Origin: Narthecium ossifragum
Lineage: Eukaryota; Streptophyta; Magnoliopsida; Dioscoreales; Nartheciaceae
Assembly (NCBI GenBank): GCA_963920575.1
Contig: OY986975.1
Coordinates: forward strand, 4,017,961-4,081,960
Direction of reading: 5' to 3'
DNA length: 64,000 nucleotides
Part shown: piece by piece, positions 23,397 through 35,800 of the stretch
How the letters are laid out: the number at the start of each line of letters is the position of its first letter
How positions within the stretch are numbered: position 1 is the first letter of the stretch
The notes under the pieces: model-generated
Told to the model about the DNA's origin: nothing
Databases searched by the model: none
What the model saw: only the letters and a program-made list of their open reading frames with translations
Program-made: the position numbers and the translations under genes

Positions 23397-24265
23397 GAGC
23401 ATCCACATCAGATACTGCAAAAGAGCCCTTTACTGTATTTTAGAGTAGCTACAGTAACAATTTGTCAAAAAAACCAACTCCATCAGCTCTTGTCCAGATA
23501 CTGCATTTTAGAGATGTGCTACAGTGATACTCTCTAGATGTGGAGTATCAATGTAGCAACTGTAAACCAATTTTAGTAATAAAAAACTTCCTCTACTCCA
23601 TCAGCTCTTCTCCCAAGCCTTTTATTTCTTCTCCAAAGCAGCTGCTCTCCTCCCTACCCATCTTCTCCTTTCCGTGGCTGTCGAAGAGTCAACCATCGCC
23701 TAGCTCCTCCTCCTATCCGCCTCCATCTCCGGCGAGGTTCAACCCCGTGAGCCATTCTCATCTTCCTCAATCACTCTCTCCTCTTTCGCTGGCAGCCACC
23801 ATCGCACACGCCGACAACCACTATCGTCCACGCCGGCAATCACTATCGCACCCGCCGCCAAGCAAGCTTCTTTCCAATGAGCTTCTCCTCCATCTACTCT
23901 TTTTCCTTTTGCTCTCTTGCACAAGCACCCATTCCCTCTCTCCAATCTCCCCTCTGGCCATTCTCGTCTTCCTTTTGCTCTCTTTTTCCTTTTCCTTTTG
24001 CCTACTAGGTGCTTGTATCTTTGAGCCAATGACTTAGCCATTAGGAAAATTTCCAGATTGCTTCTCCTTTTTAAAATGCAATAATATGACAGGAATTCCT
24101 CATGAAATCTTTACATAATTGCAATTACTTACCTTCATGATTGACTTAGCCATTAGGGAACAAGAACAACACATTATTTAACTAGAGACAAATGTTTAAA
24201 TAATCCCTCTATAAAAAGTGTGATTCATGGATTCTTTGTTCAAAGAAGAGGAACAGAGTGAATGG
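23397..24265. other. Harbinger terminal region
   Basis: Noncoding-looking end of the transposon. After the terminal repeat come TACTGTATTTTAGAGTAGC-like sequences. Pyrimidine-rich DNA at 23590-24040 gives long but compositionally biased open frames on both strands. No domain is visible there. Confidence 0.5.
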
Positions 24266-24329
24266 CATTCAAAGTGTGACTAGCTATTATTCTAACCCAT
24301 TCAAAGTGTGACTAGCTATTATTCTAACC
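24266..24329. repeat. 32-bp perfect tandem duplication
   Basis: A 32-base unit beginning CATTCAAAGTGTGACTAGC occurs twice head to tail (24266-24297 and 24298-24329), with no differences, inside the Harbinger element. Confidence 0.95.
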
Positions 24330-24843
24330 CATGGAAAGGACTTGTTATTCAGATCATTGAATTCCACGTATGCCAGTAGGTATTGGCAAACATAATTTGA
24401 CAAGTTCATTTGACCTTTTTTTCCCTGATTTTTGGTCCTAGAATTTAGGATACAATGCTGCTGGTCAGCTCAGAATGTCCAATAACCTGATGTTATGGCA
24501 ATTGTCATGCACAACAATCAGTTTCACCATTTAAAAATGCAATTATGAACTTATCGTAAATCTAGTCAAACAAGCATGCAGATAAATTCTATATTATTCA
24601 TGACTTTAGTCGTCAGATCTTTCGATACTGGTTCAAAAAACGATAGAACTCTTTTGCAGAGATTTCATAACATGTTCATCATACAAGTCCTAAAAATACA
24701 AGTTCAGCTTGAAGCTGAACAATAGGTAATACACAACCTGAAAGCAAACAGACTACCTTCAACACCATGTTGACTTTAATATATCACATCTTTTTATTAT
24801 GTGCTCTAAGCACCTCTATCTGTCTGTTGAATGAAACTATATT

Positions 24844-25089
24844 GGTGACATCTTCTTCGATTGGAAGGATCAGAGGATAAAATCAAGTGAGGAGAAGAAG
24901 AAAGAACATGAAGATAAGATGAAAATGGCGGCGAAAGCACTAGAGCTGGAAGAAAGGAAGATTGCGCAAGAAGAAAAGAAAGAAGATATGCGTATTATGA
25001 TGATGGATTTGAGCAAATTAAGTGATGATCAAAAACAATATATTCAATTACTTCAAGAAGAAATCATTGCTAAGAGCAGGAATATGTAA
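24844..25089 (+). pseudogene. C-terminal part of the Harbinger accessory (Myb/SANT-like) protein
   Basis: An open frame ends at TAA 25087-25089. It is a Lys/Glu-rich coiled coil (KSSEEKKKEHEDKMKMAAK) followed by EEKKEDMRIMMMDLSKLSDD and QEEIIAKSRNM. This C-terminal pattern belongs to plant PIF ORF1 proteins (NAM-associated C-terminal type), which bind DNA through an N-terminal SANT domain and assist the transposase. I could not find the SANT part upstream, so the gene is either truncated or its first exon is too decayed to read. Confidence 0.6.
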
Positions 25090-25249
25090 TACATTAAAGT
25101 CAAATGTATCTTGAAGGTTGTCAATGTACGTTGAAGATTATGAAATTCAAATACTCTTTCATTATCATAATGCAGAATAACAATCACTTGCTACATTGAT
25201 ATAAGGTAGAAAAATAGTTATTACAACACTCTAATTCTAAAGGCATAAA

Positions 25250-26557
25250 CTATGATTGGCCATGCCGATTCCATAAATGCTCGATCAGATCCGTCTGAAG
25301 TTGGGAGTGGACTTCTCTATCTCTGATTCTCAGGTGATTTTGTATAAAATTCATCAGCTCTGGTGTATGATCATGTGACAACGTTGACGGAGGACTTGTC
25401 TCAATCTGCTCATATGTGGAGGAAATATCTTGATGAAGGTATAGATGCCTCTCATCTTCGACAATCATGTTGTGAAGGATTATGCATGCTATCATGATGT
25501 CATTAAGGGTTTCTTGTTTGAAAAAACGTGCAGGTCAACGTACAATTGCGAATCATGCTTGAAGCACTCCAAATGCACGTTCAACATCTTTCTTTGCAGC
25601 TTCTTGACACTTTACAAAATGTTTAGTCTTGACGGTTTGTGGAGCTGGAATTGTCTTCACAAACGTTGCCCATGAAGGATATATACCGTCCGCAAGATAG
25701 TAACCCATTGAATAATTGTGACCATTGATTGAGTAGTTGACAGTAGGAGCACACCCTTGAACTAGTTCAGAGAATAATGAAGATCGTTCTAACACATTGA
25801 TATCATTAAGCGCCCCCGGTAGTCCAAAAAATGCATGTCATATCCACAGATCATATGATGCTACAGCTTCCAAAATAATCGTTGGTTCATGAATATGACC
25901 GGTATACATACCTTGCCATGCAGCTGGGCAATTCTTCCACTTCCAATGCATGCAGTCAATACTCCCTAACATCCCTGGAAATCCACGATCTTCACTAATT
26001 GCTAGCAATCTAGCTATGTCGTCACTATTTGGTGATCGTAAATACTCATCACCAAAAATAGAAATCACAACTTTAACAAATTTCTTAAGACTTTGTATGG
26101 ATGTACTTTCACCAACCCTCACGTACTCATCCATAAAATCCGTAGCCACACCATAAGCTAGCATTCTTATTGATGCAGTTACCTTTTGTAGAGACGACAA
26201 CCCCAGCCTCCCAGCATCATTTCTTCTTTGCTGAAAATACAGTTCACGAGCTTCTATCTCAAATTGGATGCGAATAAAAAGATCACGACTCATCCGAAAT
26301 CTCCTTCGAAACATATCGGCAAGAAACACCGGTAATTCCGCAAAATAATCGTAGTAAAGACGTTGATGGCCTTGTAAAGGATCGCGTTCAATGAAACGTC
26401 GTCGACTAGAACCTTTGCGTGATGTTGATCCTCTTTCCTTCTCCATGATTTGCCTTTCTGCTTCTAAGACTAGCAGATCTTCAAATTCTTCCTCGGATGA
26501 CGAGTTTGAGGATGAGTCGTCGATAATTTTTTGAATACGATTGTAGATGGAACTCAT
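25250..26557 (-). pseudogene. PIF/Harbinger (HARBI1-like) DDE transposase with three in-frame stops
   Basis: One frame spans 436 codons from ATG at 26557 to the final stop at 25250. It starts with a Ser/Glu-rich leader, then RDPLQGHQRLYYDYF, then the helical region and the DDE nuclease domain. Catalytic candidates are Asp in GSIDCMHW, Asp in YYLADGIYPSW and Glu in DVERAFGVLQ; all are retained. The C terminus has ACIILHNMIVED, typical of the family. In-frame TGA codons lie at 25838-25840 (Trp expected), 25553-25555 (Arg expected) and 25535-25537 (Gly expected). No frameshift is needed, so decay is recent by point mutation. It is inactive as it stands. Confidence 0.85.
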
Positions 26558-26609
26558 TATGTAATTGGAAATTTAGACCGATAGAGAGAGAAATGAAATT
26601 GTGAGGAAA

Positions 26610-29024
26610 GAAAATGTCGCGCCCCGACCCGCAGGACCCAGACCGGGCCGGGACACGAGGGGGGAAACCTACAACTACTAGCCTCAACTGGCGGAAACAG
26701 TTGACAACAGGCACAAGGCGGAAGCGAAAACTATAACATCTATTAACAATTATTACAAAACAGTAATAATAGAGTTAAACAGAGTTCAGTACAACAAGCT
26801 ACAAGGGATCAACAGTCCCCAAAAAAGAAGCTACGCCACCCACCGGGGTCTCCGCAAAAACACAAACGAAACCATCCTGACCCTCAGACATGGTCAGGAT
26901 CCGGCACGCTGCCACGAGACTGCCGACGGGGAAGCACCGGAGGAGAACGGGGACCCGCACCTGCAAACACACAGTCCAGGTAGGAATGAGCAACAGCTCA
27001 GCAGGGTCCTACTCTACCACTCTCGCTAAGAAGGCAAACTCAAACGAACCAACCCTGAAGCCAAGTACTGAGGCTTGCCAAGGATCCCATAAATCCCGTC
27101 AACAACCCGAAGGACTCCTGTCCCAAGTACACCCCTCCGACAACAACTGCTCAGGGGTGGGCAGCTCCGACAATCCCTGACACAGGGTGGACATGACGCT
27201 ACTGGTAGGACACCCTTCTCCAAGCGGGATCTCCACACTTGGCGGAACGACCGAAGTTAAGACTACCACCTCCCAGTACTCCAAGCCACAGAGCCAACAG
27301 GACCCCTAACTCTTGACCAAAAACTAAGTCTAGCCAGGGAGTCCATCGATCCCATCGATGTTCCCCTCCCCAAGGTTTCCTGTCCAACGTACGTCCCTCC
27401 GATAGCCACTACTCGAGGACTGGACTACCTCCGACGGTCCTTGACACAGGTGGGCCAGACGATACCTGTAGGACACCCCTGCCCATGCTGGACAACAGCA
27501 TGGGGACGCAAGTCGGGTAAAGGCACCTAGCACTTAGCCTTTGATCACCGGAGTCCACGGGTCAACCCCACCCAGTCTAACCTAGCATGTCTAATGCACA
27601 GGAAACAGGGCAGGATGTTAATAAGGAAAGCAGTAACAAACAGCAAAACAAGGGCACACCTTCGGCCCATTTAAACTAACCACCCCGAGGGTCATGACTC
27701 CTTCAGTTTACCATAAAGCGATAAAGCGGCATAACCCATGGCTCCGCTATACTAAGCATTCCCGAGGGTTCATTACTCCCTCGGTTAATTACAAAGCAGT
27801 AAACATTAAGCATGATAGGCAACATGTTAAGCCCCGAGGGCAAAACCGTCAAAACCACTTGCAGGCGAAGCCCCGCGGGCAAAACAGCACTTAAAGCAAG
27901 TAAAAAACCTCTCTGCACCGAAGGAGATCGATCTCCTATAGCAGCGAGATCGATCTTCCTCGAGGCCAGAAGCACCCGTCCTGGTCACCCCAACGAGATC
28001 GATCTCCACCCATATGAAGATCGATCTTGTATGTGACCCTTGATGTACCGACGCCACCACCACCAGATCGATCTCCCTCCCAGGGAGATCGCTCTCGCTC
28101 GGGCGGGGCGTGCCACCCCAAACATGATCGATCTCATCCCATGAGATCGATCTTGATTGGGTTCACCGGCGGCGGGACGGCGAGGGATGTCGCCGGAAAC
28201 TTCAACCATACCTCACCAAACTAGGTGGGCTGGTAGATCATGTGCCACGAAACTACTCAAGGCTTCAAAACCGGAAACCATCAACTCCACAAGGAGATCT
28301 ATCAAAAACAAAACCGGATTTCAAACCCTCAACATAGCCGAAGTCTTTGAGTGAGAACCCTACCTCCTCAACGCAGCTTTGATCCACGAAGCCCAGCCAG
28401 AGATCTTCCTCACCTCGCCACGAACCCAACGAGCCTTCAAGCTCCAGGAAAGGTGGCCGGAGGAGGAAGAACGGAGGAGAGAAAGGGGCGGTCAGAACAG
28501 GGGAGGAAAACAGGGCTCTCGCGAGGAAGAAGAAGGAAGCCGCGGGAAAGGAAGGAGGAGGGGAAGGGGCGGGGTAAGGCCGGGGAAAGCCGGCGAAGCC
28601 GGGGGAAAGGCGAAGGAGGGGAGCAAAAGTCTCCCCTCCCCTGACAGGGGAAGCGACGGCCATCGCCGTGGCCGTCCTTCGACGCCACCGCCAACGACTT
28701 CCAGGCACAGAGAGATCGATCTTCATGGTCGTGGAGATCGATCTCCCTTGCCCAGAACGGCGACCTTTAGGCACAGAGAGATCGATCTTCAATGCCATGG
28801 AGATCGATCTCCCTTGCCCAGAACGACAACCTTGGGCTGAGACACAAGCCCAAGCCCAGGACTTCCGAACCTGGTTCCACCTAACCTTTCTAACAAACAC
28901 AAACACCAAACAAGGTCTGTGTGTGCACACCCAGTGTGAAACGACCGCCAAGGCGCAATTTTCCAAATTGCCCTTGAGGTAAACAACCAGCCACAGGGAT
29001 GGAGGGACGGGTCCTCACAGAAAA
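26610..29024 (-). mobile_element. solo LTR of a (probably Gypsy) retrotransposon, 2,405 bp
   Basis: The LTR is 26615-29019. On the plus strand it begins TGTCGCGCCCCGACCCGC and ends GGGTCCTCACA, with TG...CA termini. It is flanked by the 5-bp target duplication GAAAA (26610-26614 and 29020-29024). Read on the minus strand it starts TGTGAGGACCCG and ends with a GGGGCGCGACA-type terminus, which is common in plant Gypsy LTRs; hence the orientation. No second LTR or internal domain is present, so it is best explained by LTR-LTR recombination. Open frames inside it have no recognisable domain. Confidence 0.8.
27926..28809. repeat. six pairs of GATCGATC palindromes within the solo LTR
   Basis: Exact GATCGATC starts at 27926, 27948, 27997, 28019, 28066, 28126, 28144, 28714, 28736, 28780 and 28802, with a one-base variant (GATCGCTC) at 28087. 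They fall in pairs with start-to-start distances of 22, 22, 21, 18, 22 and 22 bp, usually embedded as GAGATCGATCTCC or GAGATCGATCTTC. The last two pairs belong to a 66-bp tandem duplication. A further variant (GATCTATC) lies near 28295. Confidence 0.95.
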
Positions 29025-29680
29025 TGAGGGAGGAAATTATTCTCAATTGATATCTTCAATATATGAAATATATTGCAATTTATAGTGAGTGAATATGACC
29101 GTTTAGATTTCATTGTTGAAAATAAAGCCGTTTAAATTTACTGTTCAAAATATAGCCGTTGAGGTTTTGAAAATTAGGAATATAGTCGTTGAAAAATGAC
29201 CGTTTGAAAAATGACCGTCGCTAAAACGACCCGTGATTTAGCCGTTGGAATATCAACATGAGTTAAGGTTTATTATATTACGATTTTCAAATTTTAATAT
29301 TTTAAAAAATAATATATTACTATTATATAATTAATGCAATATGTTACTGTTGTTGTCAAATATATTTATCAACGTATAATATGACCAATGGATAAGAAAT
29401 AGAAAATATAAAAAAAAAATGAAGATATTAATATTTAAGTCTGATAAAGAATGGTTTAGAGTATATGATACAGAGTGTTGTTGGATAGAGAATCTGTAAA
29501 CTAGATAAATGACTATTTTTTTTGTATTTTAAAAAATCTGTTAAGAAGAGCTGATGTGGATGCTCTAAGGGCCTTTAACTGTTATAAAAAGAAAATTATA
29601 GGATTTTATTTGAAAGATTTTAAATCACAAACCCAAAATCAAACACGGTGAAACCAAATGGTCCAAAACCATAATTTACC

Positions 29681-29828
29681 GAATAAATAACGACTGCTTG
29701 GACAAGCGAACGCTGTGTGGGACAAAGGAATATCCCCGCCCTGTCCCAAAACGAAACGAAGGTCTCTTCTGCTAGAGATAAAGGAAGCGACAAAAACCAG
29801 AGAGAGAGAGGAACTCTTCTCCATCGCC
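29681..29828 (+). promoter_or_regulatory. short promoter and leader of the FHA2-like gene
   Basis: Only 148 bases separate the foldback element's right end (29680) from the FHA2-like ATG. An AATAAATAA, TATA-like, lies at 29682-29690, directly at the border. A CT/GA-rich leader (GAGAGAGAGAGGAAC before the ATG) follows. Any further promoter elements must lie in transposon sequence. Confidence 0.4.
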
Positions 29829-32800
29829 ATGGCAATGGTGGCGAGCGGCGGCGGCGGCGGCGGCGGAGGAGGAGGAGGGGAGGTGGAGGCGGGGTTCGCG
29901 AAGCTACAGGGCGAGGACTTCGAGTACTACATGCAGACCTACTCGATCATGCTGGGGCGGAACAGCAAGAAGTCGGCGGTGGACGTGGACCTGGCGAGCC
30001 TCGGCGGCGGTATGAATATCTCACGCCACCATGCCCGGATATTCTACGACTTCCCACGCCGGCGCTTTGCCCTCGACGTCATCGGAAAGAACGGGTGCCT
30101 TGTGGAGGGGGTCCTCCATCTTCCCGGGAGCCCGCCTGTCAAGCTCGACTCGCGCGACCTCCTCCAGGTCGGGGACAAGAGGTTCTACTTCTTGCTTCCC
30201 TCCAGATCTATCTTTGCGCTGTCAGGTAATGGGGTCGCTGCCCGGCACCACCCTGCGGTGGTGCGGAGGTCGCTGCCGATGCCGACGACACCCGGTTTTA
30301 AGGGGAAGAGGTATGATGATGAAGAGGATGAGGAGGAGGACGAGGAGGATGAGGATGAGGAGGAGGATAATGGAGATGATGGGGAGGGTGATGAGGGGGA
30401 GGAAGAAGAGGACGAGGATGAGGATGGAAGGGGGAACCTGAAGATGAGGAGGGCGTTGGGGGAGGGGTACGGGGGATTGCCAGGTCAATTGGGTAAGCTT
30501 CTTTCTCCATTGTTTCGATTCCAATACTGTTGCTGTGTAACTGATAGTTATTATGGAGAATTTTTTGTGAATTGAGATTGTTAGATGTGCTTGTTTTGTG
30601 TCGACGGTTTCATGGCCCAGGGGATTACGGGTTGCTATCGGGAAAGATTTTTTTGTGCATATTTGGTTGGAATTGTCGTCAGACTGTAGATGTTGGCATT
30701 TCTGGGAAAATGTGGGATGTGCTTGTTTTGTGTCGATGGTTTCTAAGGTCAAGGGGATTACGGGTGGCTATTTGGAAATATTTCTTTCATGCCTCTTGGC
30801 TTGAATTTTGATAACAGTCTTGGGTTTTTTGAGAATTTGGTTGAAATTTTCATCGGACTTTAGCTGTTTGCATTTGGGGTGAAAATTTTTTGTGCCTGAT
30901 GGATGTGAATGATTATTGGGAGTGGTGTTGTTGGGGAAGATACTACTTGTTTATTGGATTGTCCAGGTAGTTGGTTGGCAAGCGGCAAAGCTCCACTATG
31001 CTGGCTAATTTCATAGTTCTTGGCTTTTTTGTGGGGATTGCTGTTAAGTTCCATGATCCGCGGAGCATTGTTAGTGTTGAAAAGTGTGAGTCATGAGAAG
31101 AGATTAGGTACAGGGGATAATCCCTATGCTAGTTGTAGGTAATGCAATGCAAGGAGGGAGTATAGTTTGTAAATGTGTCTATCTCTCTCATTTACGTTTT
31201 TCCTTTGTATTCAGTTATAAATTGTTTGGTTGATGATGAGCTTCTAATACATGGAGAATGATGTTGCCATTTGGTTTCAGAATTGGCTGTGTATTTTTGT
31301 TGATGCTGCTTTCTTGGCCTAAACAAAGTGGTAAGAGTATCAAGATCCCCTTTTGTGGCTATTGGACCTTATTTTCACCTTCGCTTTGTCTTGGTTTGAG
31401 CCTAGTTGCTAAATTTATGGAGAATTGATAAACTATTTTCACAAGTGGTAACAATTAGTATGGTTTCATAGGTGAATTCCTAATTTGGCATGATGAATTG
31501 AATGAATTTGGTTGGAATATCTATTTTGATTGAGAAGGTTTGACAAAGATATTGCTCATGGTTCTAAAATCAAGATTCAATAAGTATTATGATGATCAGA
31601 TTTAGGAAACTGATTGCAATGGGAAATGTCACCAATGGAAATGAGGCTGATGTCTCGAAAAGCATTCATGGGTGTTGAAAGTGGAATGGGATATGAAGTG
31701 AAACATTTTGACAATTGTTGTGGATAGATGGAAGAACCTCTAGCATGTGGGACAACATATTTTCTAATACTTGCTAGTCCAGGTGGCTGTGGAATTTCAA
31801 GGGAAATCTATCTTTTATTGTATTTCAGTTTTGTACTTGGATTTGAGGTTGGAAGTAATCTTGGACTTTTCAGGGTGGAGTAGGAGTCAGTTCTAATTAC
31901 TCGAATCTCAAATCCTGTTGGACCTTTTTGGTGCAATTATCTCTTAAGGGGCAGCCTTGTACCTTAGCTATTTATAATTTTAAAGATTTCTAATTTATTT
32001 GTTTCCCATGATCCCATCACCTAAATGTGATGTCATTTTGGATATGTGGCATCTTATGTCACATAAACAATTGTCGGATTGTTGGAATTAAACGAATTTG
32101 TATATTTTACTGAAGGGCTATTTGGAAGCAAATTACCCATAGATATTTCTGAAGGATTTTCTTGATGAACATATTTGGGATGCTACTATCGGAATATTAT
32201 TTAGATGTATGAACTATACTTTATGATCTGTTAGAGAATCTGAATTCTCGCAGATTTTCTCTTTGTGCCTTTTGACTTTCTTCGTTTTTTATGTATTTTA
32301 CCAGACAGTCTTCAGATTTCCTTGATGCTGCTTGTATTCCTTATAATGTAATATGATTTGCCACTTTTGAATTCTGAAAGCACATAGCTTGGTTATTTTG
32401 GAGGATTTAAGCATCAAAACACCAATTGCGTTACCAGGATATTCACCTGGTGAAACTGGAGAGTATTCAAGCACGTGGTTTCAGAAGAATTTATAAAACT
32501 GGATGAGTTTACTCACAGTCCTTTTCCTATCAAGATTATATCTTGTGTATGGTGGTTGTAGAAGCTAAATCACTAATGCGATTTGTTAAACTTTGGTCAA
32601 CATATAGGGAGTGGAGGTTCTTATAGATTTGGCATCAGAAGTGTTTGTTGTGGATATTTTTCTCTTTACAATTGGAATAGTAGAAGATGCTGCAATTTGT
32701 ACTTCTTTTCTCTTGTTGTTCTTCTGCACTATATGCATGATGCTGAATTTGATTCCATGAATTTGATTCCATTGTTTTTTGAATTTGCTTTATCTATATT

Positions 32801-35800
32801 TCTCTTAATTTTGGATGTGTGGGATTCTTAGCTTAAAGTTCTATGACGTAAACTATTCTGATACAAAGAGAGTAGCACATTTGATGAAGGAACTCCCTTG
32901 TTTGAAGTCAATATACATGCTAAATATAAAAGTTCGATTCTCCATTCAATTCTGACCATCCATGGAAAAAAAGAGCTTCCAAGTTTCTTTCGAAGTAGAA
33001 AAACTTGGATCCCTCTCTTCTACACTCTTACTAAAAGAAGAAGGTTGTCTAAATTTGTTATTCTGGTTGCCCTTAGTTTGAATGACTAAACATACCAAGC
33101 TTCCTTCATGTAAGTCACCTTCAAGTCATAATTGCAATTTGGTTCCATGAAACGCTTCCTTCCAATCCATACACGCTTATTATTGAAAGCAAGAAAAACA
33201 AAACAAGAACTGCTAATTATCCTTTTTGTTATGACCAAATATCCTGCCCGCTTAACATAAAGTCTTGTGAGTTCCAATTTTATTGGTGGCAACTTGGTCA
33301 CTTTGTTGGTCTATTGAGAGATGTTCCATCCAGAATTTCCAACGCAGAAGTCCTCAAGTTATATTTAGTCTGATCTGTACAAGTTTTGCCTGTTGTCTGA
33401 CATTAAAAATGACATGCACCAGACAGCCAAAATGTGGCTATCCCCTTTTTTTTTACTCCTGAATCCTGATATTTCTGGCATCCTACTTGAAACACATGCA
33501 GTTTATGCTGTTTTCCTTGACCCAAATTGAATCAAATGATTGGAAGATTTATTTGGACAATGAGTGTGTGACAAATCCAGAATATAAAAGAGACACCCTC
33601 CTAGGAGTCTGGAACCAGTTTCCTATTTAAACAACACACCAAATGGCCGTTATGAATAGTAGTATAGTACTGTCCCCTCCTTTCTCCACCGCCATTCGCC
33701 TATTCCTTCCCCCCACTTATCTGAGCATGCAGTCCTCTTATAAGCCTGGATTTACATGATGCACACCAATATCTGAGTTCCAAATTGAAAAGTATTCATT
33801 TTTTTCTCCTTTTAGATGGTTTTGGGGTTTTGAAATATTAAAGAGAAATGAGTAAAATGGATAGCTTTGCCTGTTTTTAAAGGTGAAACAAGGTTTACCA
33901 TGTCGATCGGCACAGACTGGCACGGCTGACAAATGTCGTGCAGGTGGGTTATTGGCACCGACACTATGGTCGATACTAGCACATGAATATGTGCTTTGGC
34001 GCCGACTGTCAATAGCACAGATTTGCACTGCCTGTCACAGAGTTTTAATGATCCGACATGAAGTTTTAATGATCTGACTAGCACTGGCTGGATGCTTAAA
34101 ACCAATTATTTTCAATTTTAATTTTCCCAGCAACTCTTAATCCACCCAAAAGAACCAAAACACACGATATATGTGCCCTGGAGGGTCGAATGCCTGTATC
34201 ATATCATTAAAACTATGTGCCAGTTCATGTTGGCACATGCCGCCAACCAGGAACAGGCACGATAGGAGTGTACGAGCCGAGATGAACTCTAGCTTGTTCG
34301 AGCTCGGCTTGTAAAATTACATTAAGCTCTAGTTCGAGCTCGATTCGAGCTTCAAGATTGAGCTCGAGGTCGACTCGACTTTCAGTTTGTGAAGGTTGAG
34401 TTCAATTCACAAGCCTCTGAACCGAGCTTCATGCCAAGCCTTCGAGCCTAGCCGGGCCTAAATAAAATTATTTGTATGATATATAAAATATATCAATATG
34501 TACATACAAGATTGATAGACTATATTATATATAAAATATTACAATATAGTTAATCGAGCTCAGCTCACGGGCCTCCAAGTCAAGCCTAAGTGTGGTTGAG
34601 TTCAAGGTCAAAAGAGATTCGGGCCTAATTTTTGGTTTGAGCTCAGCTTGAGCCCAAGTCTAAATGAATTCGAATTTGAGCCCGAGCTATTTGATTAAAG
34701 CTCGATTCGCATAGATCCCTATGAAATGTGCCACCGGCACGGCAATCCTTGGGTTAAAGAAGCTAAAGGTAGGATATCATAGGTTCACTCAAGTTATATC
34801 TGAATGTGGATAGCTCTCCTCAAGCGCTGAATAAGTGCATTAGCATTTTAATTGTGACTAACTCACTGCTGTTTTGCATGATAGACTCCAAAGGTTATTC
34901 CATTATATAATAGGTCATGGTGCTTCGGCAAACTAGTAATCCCAAAAAATCTAGCCATCCCATGGAGTTGCTTGGCTGTTAAGAGTTAAGATTTGCACTT
35001 CAAGTAGGCCTCAAATTCACCAACACTCATGGACATCAATTTCCTGAAGTTGGACTGCCACCCATACTGGAATTCACTTGGATTGTTAGAAATACAGCGC
35101 AATTATATACCACAATAACCTGTTTAATTGGTTCATATTTCCATTTGATGTTTGAGAAAACTACCTGTAAATGAATAGCTGTGGTTTTCTGATGAGCAAG
35201 AAATACCTCCCAATATGCACTTGTCAATATAAGGGGAGGGATTGCTAGTATGTGTGATTTCCAGAGAGAGGTATAGTTTAGAACTTAGATATTTAAAAGG
35301 ACCACCTTTGCATCAATCTTCAGGGCAGCTCCTTCTTACTTTGTTTCTTCCAAGGTTTATTTGCCCTCACGATGGGACGCACCAAATGTGGGCCATGCTC
35401 TTTGTGTCAAAGGAGGTGAGAGAGAGGGAGATAGAGTGAGAGTGAGATGTAGAGGAAAGGAGGAGAGAGGTCACTGTCAAGAGGAGAAAAGAAGAGGACA
35501 GACAATGTGTCAGTAGGCATTTGGGGATGACCGAAGGAGGTGCATGAGTGGAAGGAGGGCCCAAGGAGGTTGAGGAAGCGTATGAGGAGGCTAGGGTTAG
35601 ATGTTTTAGTTCTTAAATTTTTTAAACACTTTAGATGTACATAAAATAATGAAAATGTTTATGTTGGGTTAGGGGCGAAATCTGCCCAAAAATAGATAGG
35701 ATACAAATCATTTCAGGTCCATTTGGAACAGGTTTAGGCCAAAATCTGCTTCCTTCAATCGCACTGTGATTACTATGTAGTTTCTTGTTAAGAAATTACC

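Larger units (their letters stand above)
23394..29568 (-). mobile_element. PIF/Harbinger DNA transposon, disabled
   Basis: The element is 23397-29565. Its inverted ends start GAGCATCCACATCAG on both strands, and it is flanked by the TAA target duplication (23394-23396 and 29566-29568), the family's 3-bp hallmark. It carries the transposase gene on the minus strand (26557-25250) and, on the plus strand, the tail of the accessory Myb/SANT-type gene, the two converging near 25.1-25.2 kb. It sits inside the foldback element and itself contains a 2.4-kb solo LTR. Without that LTR it is about 3.8 kb, near the usual size. Confidence 0.85.
22839..29680. mobile_element. long-inverted-repeat (foldback) element, split by a Harbinger transposon
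   Basis: The left end GGTAAATTACGGTTTTAGGC is matched by the inverted right end CCATAATTTACC at 29669-29680. The left arm contains two tandem diverged copies of a GGCCATGTGGTTT...AACACTTAAGGCCCTCAGGCC...GTTAACCCC unit (22841-22998 and 23008-23178). After a short spacer, the same two units return inverted (23219-23336, then 23360-23396 continuing at 29569-29680). Without the insertion at 23396 the element would be about 670 bp and almost wholly palindromic. Mutator-like MITEs look like this; the target duplication is ambiguous in the AT-rich flanks. Confidence 0.7.

Noticed and set aside
23540..24041. Open frames of 165 and 100 codons on opposite strands
   Set aside because: Pyrimidine-rich Ser/Pro/Leu composition on one strand mirrored as Arg/Gly/Lys on the other, inside the Harbinger end; no domain or splice context.
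28265..28966. 233-codon minus-strand frame inside the solo LTR
   Set aside because: Product is low-complexity and follows the GATCGATC repeats; long open frames are expected in GC-rich LTR sequence.
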